Below, in pieces: positions 55,436 through 64,000 of a stretch of DNA of 64,000 nt. This stretch comes from Heligmosomoides polygyrus polygyrus (taxonomy: Eukaryota; Nematoda; Chromadorea; Rhabditida; Heligmosomidae): the NCBI GenBank assembly GCA_947396885.1, contig OX377201.1, positions 23,165,923 to 23,229,922 of the forward strand, in the 5' to 3' direction. Each line of letters opens with the position of its first letter. The stretch's first letter is position 1. The notes below the pieces were generated by a model. It did no database searches, was not told where the DNA came from, and saw nothing but the letters and a program-made list of their open reading frames with translations. The position numbers were made by a program, and so were the translations under genes.

Positions 55436-56749
55436 TTGCTTACTGCATTGCTTACTTAAGCAAAATTCCTCCTATTGAATTGTTTAGAGTGAGATAGTCC
55501 GAGCTGCGATGCTTTCAACTGAAGAACAGGCCCAAACAAAGGCCCCAGTGAGGCTGGACTGAGCTGTCCTCAAATTCTATCAACTGAAGCGGGTAAGGAA
55601 TGTGATTGAGACATTTCTGAGAAGTCCTGTGTAATATCGGTCGAAGAAGTCCTCTGGACATCCCAGATCTCTTCCCACACGAGATGAGAGGTAAGCCGAG
55701 CGTACGGTGTGTAAGAGAACCATAACACTGGAGTGCATTCTAAAAGTTTCTTTAAAAAAGTCTCGAGAGCAACTACTCGCTGTTGAATCAAACACAACAG
55801 GAATATATTCTACACTTGACTCAATTCTGCACCAGGCTTGACTGCAGCATACAAGAATAACACATTGGAATTCGTCTTCAAAAACAGAAGTCGTCCTAGG
55901 ACTAACAAGACAGACTTGTAAGGCAGAAGTTTCTCTTCGTTGGCTGTTACGTTAAATATTCTGACACGTCACAACTCAGGTGACTTTCCTTGATGAAATA
56001 TTCCTCAATCAACGAGAAACTAGTTGCCACCTTTCAGCAGCGTTAAATTCTGACGTTCTGGAGACGATGAGATCGACGAATGCCTTTACTGCAGCATCGC
56101 CTTCGTTTCGGAGACATTTTTCGAGCAGGAAAATGTCGAAATGCTTGACAAAGAGATAGCTCTAGGAGAAGTGTCTGTCGAGTATATGGGTAGTAAACGG
56201 CTTCATATCCCAGCTCAATCAGCTTTTTGTTGTCTTCAGTGAAACGTGCGATCGGACATTGTCATTGAGTAAGATTACATCTCTTCTCTTGATCAATGCC
56301 GGGTAAATCGATGCAATTTTGATGCATTCTTTCGAGTTCCTCACAGTACTTCTCCGCAGTGATGGTTTCCCCCGGAGACAGTAAGCTGCGGTAGCTCAAG
56401 CCGGCTGCTGACCACAAAACAGTCCAAACCATGACCTTTCCTTGGTGCAACGCCGGCTTTGGGAAATACTTCGAAGCTTGGTCGTGATCCAACTGTTGGC
56501 CTGAACGTCGTCGATTGCCGTAGAGAAACCATATTCGTCACACATCACAATACGTTCCAGAAAAGGATCGCTAAAGAAGAGCCGAACACGCTTCGACAAC
56601 ACGAGATTTCTGTTCGGCCAACTCGTGCAGGATCACTTGCTACCTCTCCAATTCTCTTCAGCAGCCGTGCTACGGTTGCGCTGTCAACACTTAGCTTTTT
56701 CCTATTTTTTTCTATTTTTCCCCACCAATTTCTCTTCTGGATGCTTCTA

Positions 56750-58031
56750 TTAGGTTGTAACGAAATAAATGACACTGAACCGCTGTAAATTTAAACAGTT
56801 AATATCTCGGCTTGTAGGCAAGTTTATTAATCGAAGTAAAAACCTTCTGATTCTACACATCTTTGCCAACGTGACACAAGCTTTTTTATCCCAGTAGCAT
56901 AAAAATCAGAAGTTCTGGAATTGACGAAATCTTCGAAGGCACTTTCGGCATCCTGTTGGTATTTGAATATTTTCCCTACCAAGAAGTCGCCAAGATGCTT
57001 GAAGAAATGGTAGTCTGTTGGGGAGAGGTCGGGAGAAAACGGAGGATGTGGTAGAGTTTCAATGCTCAGCTCATTCAATTTCTGCAACGTCATTCGTGCT
57101 ACATGGGGGCGAGCATTGTCGTGCAGAAGGAGAACTCGCCTTCGGTTTACCAAGGCCGGCCGGATATCCTTCAACTTTTTCATCATTTCTTCAATTTCAA
57201 TGCAGTACTTCTCTGCCGTGATGGAATCACCGGGAGGGAGGAAGCTGTGGTGAATAATTCCCAGCGAACACCACCATACTGTCACCATTACTTTCTTTTG
57301 GTGCAATTCCGGCTTCGCAAAAACCTTTGGCCTCTCATCGCTGTCCACCCACTGTGCCGATCGTCGCCTGTTGTGGTACGTTAGCCATTTCTCGTAACAG
57401 GTTACGATGCGATCAAGGAATGGGTCCGTTTCGTTCCGTAGAAGCAGTGCGGACGAGATCTCATATCGTCGGTTTCTTTGCTCCTCAGACAGCTCGTGAG
57501 GCACCCATCTTTCCAGCTTTTTGGTCTTTCCAATTTCCTTCAGATGCCGGGCAGCTGTGTCGTGACTCACGCCAAGAACCTTCGCTATCTCCCTGGTACC
57601 TTTGTGTGGATCCTCCTCTACCACATCTCTCAGCTTGTCCTCATCAACATCACTATGCCTCCCACGACCTTCATGTTCTTCTAAGCTCTCATCTCCATTC
57701 CGGAACTTCTGATACCAACGATACGCCGTCCGAATTGTGGAACATCCTTGACCGAATGCGGCGTTGATCTTCTCGTCCGCCTACTTAGCTGAAGTGCCCA
57801 GCTTGAATTCATACAAGTAAATGCCTCGGATTACCCTTTTGTCCATCTGCAAAAAAGTCAATCAAACTCTAGAGTTTTCCCACTTTTACATAGAAAATTT
57901 GGTACTCTCTGGTAGAGCAAAGTTTGCGCTTCTAAAGGATATGCCACATGTTACGGTTTGTTCTTGATCAAACGCGTAAAGACGCGCCAAAAATGGCGCG
58001 AGCCAGTGCCATTTAATTCGTTACAACCTAA
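56750..58031 (-). mobile_element. Mariner transposon, 1,282 bp, complete but inactive
   Basis: Inverted repeats TTAGGTTGTAACGAAATAAA and complement lie just inside TA duplications (56748-56749, 58032-58033). The transposase frame runs from ATG 57846 to 56827 (339 residues, normal mariner length). It has HTH-like HDTAARHLKEIG, WVPHELSE, HDNARPHVA and SPDLSPTDYHFF. The frame has a TAG stop at codon 22 (57783-57781), and the first catalytic Asp of the DEKW box is Tyr (TCYEKW). Both changes should abolish activity. Confidence 0.92.
56827..57846 (-). pseudogene. Mariner transposase pseudogene
   Basis: DD34D-type DNA transposase of the Tc1/mariner superfamily, which cuts and pastes at TA sites. 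Apart from one nonsense codon and the loss of the first catalytic Asp, the frame is open with no frameshift, so decay looks limited. Confidence 0.92.
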
Positions 58032-58664
58032 TAGATTGGCAGGTATCACTGTCTTCTACTCATCGCTGTCAACCTCCGACCTGGAGATTGAAGTCTGGCC
58101 GAGTTTGAACTGGTGACGCAAAACGATGCGAACTGCCCGTTTTGACAGCATCCTCGCTAGCGACAAGAAATCACCGAAGAAATGGGATAGCAAAACGGAG
58201 ATAATTCCGCATGTTAGTACGAAAAACGTGCTTTCTACCGGTGCATAACATGACTGCATTCGATCAAGACTTTGTGAATTATCAATGCTGAAGCATAGCA
58301 AGTACGAAAACGACCATTATTTCTGCACCAACCTAATGTGTGTTTCGACGGAAAAATTAATCAATTGGAAGTTGAATCATTGCCAAGCAGTGTTCCATAA
58401 CCTGATAATATTCGCTCATGGTCATAGGGAGGGCACTGGAAACGCTGGTAGCTACCTGCACCTTATCTGTAAGTGGTCAGGTTAAGGTGTACAGTTTTAA
58501 ATGAAAGTGGTATAGTTCCTGCTCCAACAACTTGCAAAGTATGAAGGAACGGTCGAGGCTTTCTCTTCAGTCTAAACTTCTTCACTCACTTGTACTCATA
58601 CTCACTTCACTCTTCACTCACTAGGCCCCACTGTAACCTGGGGCCGGATTTATCAACGACTTAC

Positions 58665-58983
58665 AGCAGTTCAACAGAGAAAGTACAGTCGAAATCCCTG
58701 GCGCTTCATGTAAAATGTTCGCTGACGATATAAAAATTTATAAGAATATTGCTGTTCGAGAAGACCATCTTTCTCTTCAGTCAGCAATAAGTATAATTGC
58801 GAATTGGTCATCAAATTGGGAACTTCCATTGCCTCCGCAAATATCTCAAGTAATTCATCTAGGAAGCAGGTAAGTAGATATCCTTACTACCTTGGCGAAA
58901 TGCAAATTAGTAGTACAGCTTCCCTGTGTGACTTGGACTTTATTTCAGACGCTCAACTTTCGTTCAAGGGACATATTAAAATA
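58665..58983 (+). mobile_element. CR1-like LINE reverse transcriptase fragment (5' part)
   Basis: The + strand reads IPGASCKMFADDIKIYKNI, containing a FADD catalytic box, then SAISIIANWSSNWEL and, after a frameshift, CDLDFISDAQLSFKGHI, equivalent to the conserved LG-type box of CR1/jockey elements. It is interrupted at 58984 by a palindromic MITE; the continuation resumes at about 60299. Confidence 0.75.
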
Positions 58984-60006
58984 TTAGGTTGTCCCATAAG
59001 TCCCCGCCGTTTTTTTTTTCAACGATTCACTGCAGATTCGCCGGCGGTCTCTTGCATAGCGCGTATAGCGTCAGAAAGAGAATGATTTGCACTATCAGAC
59101 CATGTATTGCATTTCTTTTTTCGTCATGAACTTTGTCAATTTTTAGGTCGTTGAAGTGAAAAAGTAGCCACTTGCGCACTTGTTCTCTCCGCTTAGGTTT
59201 GTAATTTTTTGCGCAGTTTTGTGTAGCACTTGGAAGGCAATGTTCTGTTCTGCAAGAATATGTGTTGGTCTTATTTTTTCACTTGTCCTTGATTGATTTT
59301 TAGCCCATCAAATTGGGAATTCCGACTTTTCCGTCCGAATTTTTACCAAAACTCCGATTCTTTGGTTGGACTTTTTTGCTTGGTGTTATATGTCGTTTGG
59401 AAGAGGATGTCTTGCTCAGTAAGAATTTGTGTCGCATTCATTCGCTCACGCTGGTTTCTGTCGAATATCAACAACTGAAGTTGGTGAAAACGATTTTTTC
59501 TCTTTTTGGCATTTTGTTGATATTCAAAAGAGATCAATAAACGCGACACATATTCTTATAGAGCAAGACATTTTCTTTCGAATGACATATAACACTAACC
59601 CAAAAAGTCCAACCACAGAGCAGGAGCTGTCGGCAAAAACAACCACCCCCTTCGGACGTCCCAATTTGATGACCTAAAAATCAATAAAGGACAAATGAGC
59701 AAATAGCACTAACACATATTCTTGTAGTACAGAGCATTGTCTTCTAAATGCTATAAAAAATTGCGCAAAAAACTACAAACCTAAGCGGAGAGAACAAGTG
59801 CGCCAATGGCTACTTTTTCACTTTTTCACTTTTCACTTCAACGACCTAAAAATTGACAAAATCCATGATGAAAAAAGAAATGCAATACATGTTCTTATAG
59901 AGCAAGTCTTTCTCTTTCGAAAGCTATGCAGCGCTGTGCAAGAGACTGCCGGCGAAATTTGCCGTGAATCGTTGAAAAAACGGCGAAGACTTATGGGACA
60001 ACCTAA
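58984..60006. mobile_element. 1,023-bp palindromic MITE with mariner-type ends
   Basis: Flanked by TA (58982-58983 and 60007-60008). The ends TTAGGTTGTCCCATAAGT and its complement are mariner-like inverted repeats. The two halves are complementary over almost their whole length around a centre near 59495, so the transcript could fold into a hairpin of about 500 base pairs. No transposase frame; mobilised in trans if at all. Confidence 0.85.
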
Positions 60007-60011
60007 TAGTT

Positions 60012-60300
60012 TCGAAAAATTCAAATCAGTTTCTTTAAGCCTCAATTGGCTGGTATCGAGTTTGTAAGCTGTCACAACGATGTTTTGTTGCGATCAAAAC
60101 TTCTAGCGCCAGGCGGGACTCGAACCCGCACCTCCCTCTGACCGGGCGGGAATGCTGCCTACGCCTTTAAACCACCGGCGCCATTTGATCGAACGCAACA
60201 TCCAAAAGGCATAGAGCATTCCCGCCCGGTCAGAGGGAGATGCGGGTTCGAGTCCCGCCTGGCGCTAGAAGTTTTGATCGCAACAAAACATCGTTGTAAC
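60012..60300. mobile_element. Two inverted family 2 SINE copies
   Basis: A minus-strand copy (60190-60012) and a plus-strand copy (about 60190-60300) meet head to head. The minus copy has a perfectly paired acceptor stem (GCGCCGG with CTGGCGC) but a distorted anticodon arm. They separate the two halves of the CR1-like LINE together with the MITE. Confidence 0.65.
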
Positions 60301-60870
60301 AGTATCGAAAAAGCTGAACGACTAGGGCGCAGCCTCTTCAAATGTTCGCGAACAAATTCAATAACAAATTCAATTCAACACTTTTTAACTGCTTATAAGT
60401 CGTATGTTTGACCAATTCTAGAATATGGCACCACAATTTTCAGTCCGAAATATAAGCGAGAAATTGCGAGGCTGGAATCTGTGCAAAACAGCTTCACAAG
60501 AAAGCTCTGGATACGAGTACATGGGTATGATTACAACACCATCCCTTCATCGGCTTCACGAAACAGATTCTTCATTCTACATTCCCTTGAACGTCGTAGG
60601 AGAAGATATGATTTAATTGCGATATATAAGATGATAAACGGTCTTACTCGTATTCCCCTTCAAAAGTTCTATACCTTTTCTTCATCGAACACAAGGGGTG
60701 GCCAGTGGAAGATCCAGTTTCTAGAGCAAAAAGCAGTATACGCTCTCAATTTTTCACCTGCCGTACTGGCTCTGAATTTCTGATGTTATCCAAAAACATA
60801 TCATGCCCAATTCCTTAAGGCAATTTAAAGACTTCTTGACCGACATCATCAGGATGCAGGTCAGTAGTTT
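60299..60870 (+). mobile_element. CR1-like LINE reverse transcriptase fragment (3' part)
   Basis: The + strand reads KAERLGRSLFKC, PILEYGTTIFSPKYKREIAR, SVQNSFTRKLW and RRRRYDLIAIYKMINGL, the C-terminal portion of the element begun at 58665. Frameshifts are present. The split is explained by insertions of the 58984-60006 palindrome and of SINE copies. Confidence 0.75.
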
Positions 60871-60989
60871 CCATATTTACTAGCTCGATTCTTGTTGCTT
60901 GTTTTCTTCTGTTTACAGTGACTTTTATTTGTGTTTATGATAACATTTGATCTGTTTTTCTTGTGCATGCTATCCATGTAGTGATAAAT

Positions 60990-62280
60990 CACCACCTATA
61001 TATAAAAGAGTTTGTCCGTGGAATGATCTAACCTAAGTGGGCTACGCCGCATCATCCACAGCGAGTGTGGTCGAGTGATCTAACCGAAGTGAGGTACGTC
61101 GCATCAACCACAGCGAGGGCAAAATTTGCTATTGAACGTGGGATGTTGCTGCAGCAGGGGAAACGCATCCCTTTACTGCTTAACACAACAGCACCTACGC
61201 GCGTTTCTGAGCGTCCAGATTCAGAAGCCGACGTCGTGCCATAACCGACAGTGATCAGGAGGCAGCGACCAGGAGGAGCATCGGGATGGTTGATGGGGGA
61301 ACAAGGAAGCAGGCCCTGAGGTGGCACTAAGAAGAGTTTAGGAAATATGCAGGGACCATTAGGGAGTTACCAATCAGGGGAGGGGGACAGTAAGGTGGAT
61401 CCGCAAGGGGATCCATTACCATGAGAGGATGTGACACCGATGTCACACAATAGGCGTTCGCTCGCCATCGTCGTGTCATGAGCGTGGGAGGCCTTCTTAA
61501 TTGGGGTAGAGTAGTAGGAAGGATCCCGAGGAGGAGGGGGAAGAGGAGGAATCTACTTGGAAGAAGGGACCTGGAGGCGGGACCAGGACGGGAACGTTAG
61601 TTCGTTGGCCGCTAGCTGTTGAGCATGAGAACGGTTGCAAACGAACAACCTGAGGGACAGAAGTACTGCGCAGCACAAATCAATGACGTTACTGACCAGT
61701 GAGATAGGAATGTCTATGATGAAGGTACCAAAGTGGTGAAGGGCTTGATACCGATTAAGTACGCACCAAGTCCTAGATGCTAATGAATTTTATGTTTTAC
61801 AAATACTACTTTCCATAGGTCACAGTGATAAAGTCGCGCGAAGCGCGCAAGTGCGAGACACGCCGTTAGGTGTGTCTGGGCAATTGTAAATAAATAACGC
61901 GGGAAATGTTCCCCCATATGCTCGATAAGCCGCGCTATCAGGGATTTCGGCCGTATTTTCTCTGTAAATTGCTGTAAGTCGTTGATGCATCTCGCCCCTG
62001 ATACCCTTAATGTTCCAAGACCCCGTCAATACATAGAAGGTACTACAAACGGCAAATTGGAGATCCCTAAAAATTTCATCAAATCGAAAAAATAGAATCT
62101 CCTAGTCCAATCCCGCTGCCGGGACGGTTTGAAGTGGACCACGCCGCTTAGTGGAGCGGTGTCGCATTGCCTGACATTGCGTCAGAATGCCGCCGAAAAC
62201 TCGCGGCACGTTGCCGCATGCGACATCGCGACGACTCGTCCGCGGCGCAGCTCCCGCCGCAGTGGGGGCGTGGATCCAAC
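60990..62280. other. No gene recognised; possible Helitron-type ends
   Basis: Begins CCTATATATAAAAGAGTTTG and, near 61843, has GCGCGAAGCGCGC followed by the hairpin GACACGCCGTTAGGTGTGTC. These resemble Helitron ends, but no CTRR terminus or helicase was seen. Confidence 0.3.
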
Positions 62281-62282
62281 CA

Positions 62283-62575
62283 TAAAGGATAAAAGGATAA
62301 AGGACGCGTTACTCAATCACTTTTGGGATGCGCCAGCGCATTCTACTTTTACGGGATGTCGTGGAGGCGGCACGAATGCGTATTTGGCCATACAATGACT
62401 TACGGTGGCTAGCCGATGAACAAGTTAGCGCTTCATCCTTCCCAGACACGTCTGGTGCCAATTCACCGACCCCGGAGCGATGGGAGGCTTGGTTGGCTCG
62501 GGCGGAAAATCCGAACAAGAAACCTGGTATCGGGTGCACGCAACAGTCGGCGCCTCCTCCGACTGCGCTACACGC
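62283..62575 (-). mobile_element. tRNA-derived SINE, family 1, full-length copy
   Basis: Closest relative of the 26170-26475 copy, with the (TCCTTTA)n tail at 62283 and the GCGCAGTCGGAGGAGGCG head near 62560. Reading frames through it are artefacts shared by all copies. Confidence 0.75.
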
Positions 62576-62695
62576 GCCCCGATCCAACCATGATGATGGA
62601 AGCGAAATGGACGAGATCGCGAAGCGGTGCCGTTCCGGCCATACGCACACTCAAAAACACTAACATTTAGCTTTTTGGAACAACTGATAAAATTT

Positions 62696-62701
62696 TTTAT
62701 T
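62696..62701 (-). promoter_or_regulatory. Candidate polyadenylation signal of the ARF gene
   Basis: AATAAA on the minus strand about 555 bases after the ARF stop. The intervening 3' UTR-like stretch includes CGA/ACG-rich and CA-rich runs. No closer canonical signal was seen. Confidence 0.5.
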
Positions 62702-63254
62702 AGTACATCCGCATAAAGACAAAAAAGAAAACATCACATCCACCGATAATGTTGAAAACGACACATGAGGGCCTTGAAGAGCGGCACCGAAACGACAACG
62801 ACGACGACGGCGACGACACAGTCGCCGCGCCGCAGCGCTTATAAACAGCAATGTACAGTGGTGGTGGTGGGTGCAGGTTGTCGGCGCGCTATCGCCGCGA
62901 ATGCCCTCACATGCCAGTAACGAGGCATTATCCAGTCGATCATCACATTGGAGCCCGATCGGTAAAGTTAACAAGTAATGATGAATTGCGGTGTTAAACA
63001 AGAGCCACGAAAAGAAAATAATATAATAGTAATAATAAGCCGCAACGGGGAGACGCGTCACGTCCACACGCGCACTTATCATCCATGAAACTTGCACACA
63101 CACACGCACGCAGAACGCGCAGACACATCGTAAACGGAGGAGGAGGAGCCAAAGCCGGGCAGCATACGTTACCATTTATATCTATATCTCACCGTCATAA
63201 TAACGTACATTCGACTAAAACACGTCATACTCGGATTACGATGGTGCAGGCGAT

Positions 63255-64000
<746 letters not shown>

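Larger units (their letters stand above)
56010..58300 (-). mobile_element. Older mariner, split by the 56750-58031 mariner
   Basis: The N-terminal part (IVLRHQFKLGQTS, about 58060-58130) and the remainder (SVDSATVARLLKRIGEV at about 56680; IVMCDEYGFS; PGETITAEKYCEEL at about 56340) lie on either side of the younger element. The coding frame is broken by several frameshifts. Confidence 0.7.

Noticed and set aside
60100..60270. Apparent tRNA genes with a perfect B box
   Set aside because: The anticodon arm cannot form a normal 7-base loop, and several copies share the same non-tRNA tail, so these are SINEs. Other family 2 copies (38845, 41010, 55245) were rejected as tRNAs for the same reason.

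Overview
The window is nuclear DNA of a nematode, most probably a strongylid (hookworm-type) parasite. The evidence is intron-containing genes with nematode-style acceptors, one start codon placed directly after a splice acceptor (as in spliced-leader trans-splicing), two conserved genes whose predicted proteins closely resemble Caenorhabditis MEC-17 and ARF-3, and a heavy load of RTE-type LINEs, tRNA-derived SINEs, mariners and MITEs. No bacterial operons, CRISPR arrays or rRNA genes are present.

Backbone gene: an alpha-tubulin N-acetyltransferase (mec-17 orthologue) lies on the + strand as at least six exons between 11507 and 54747. Its second visible intron (14377-47419) is about 33 kb. 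The exons join in frame at consistent phases and reconstruct the acetyltransferase domain and a conserved C-terminus. The first exon (about 30 residues) was not found.

Nested genes: inside that intron, on the opposite strand, lie two genes for secreted low-complexity proteins. Gene B (22778 down to 17716) has a TATA box, a signal peptide and a three-exon cassette amplified in tandem with a period of about 1.51 kb, one copy carrying a chimeric exon. Gene C (37860 down to about 33074) has a signal peptide and a 656-residue exon of Gly/Tyr/Ser/Thr repeats. B and C share an N-terminal motif (PSGYGxNN, then SPxNxxVDYT) and look like paralogues.

Right end: the last exon of a class II ARF GTPase gene (arf-3 type) lies on the minus strand at 63255-63341. 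mec-17 and arf-3 are also close neighbours in C. elegans (F57H12.7 and F57H12.1, from memory), so local gene order appears conserved.

The remainder is mostly mobile DNA: a 3-kb imperfect palindrome (about 880-3840); C-terminal fragments of an RTE-like LINE (0.5-10.6 kb); a 5'-truncated RTE copy with an open frame and a 16-bp target duplication (23949-25922); a decayed longer copy (50464-53225); a CR1-like LINE broken by a 1,023-bp palindromic MITE (58.7-60.9 kb); a mariner inserted in an older mariner (56.0-58.3 kb); GC-rich TIR elements with 3-bp target duplications (27.5-32.5 kb); and about 15 copies of one tRNA-like SINE family plus 7 of another. Most short open frames in these regions carry no coding signal.
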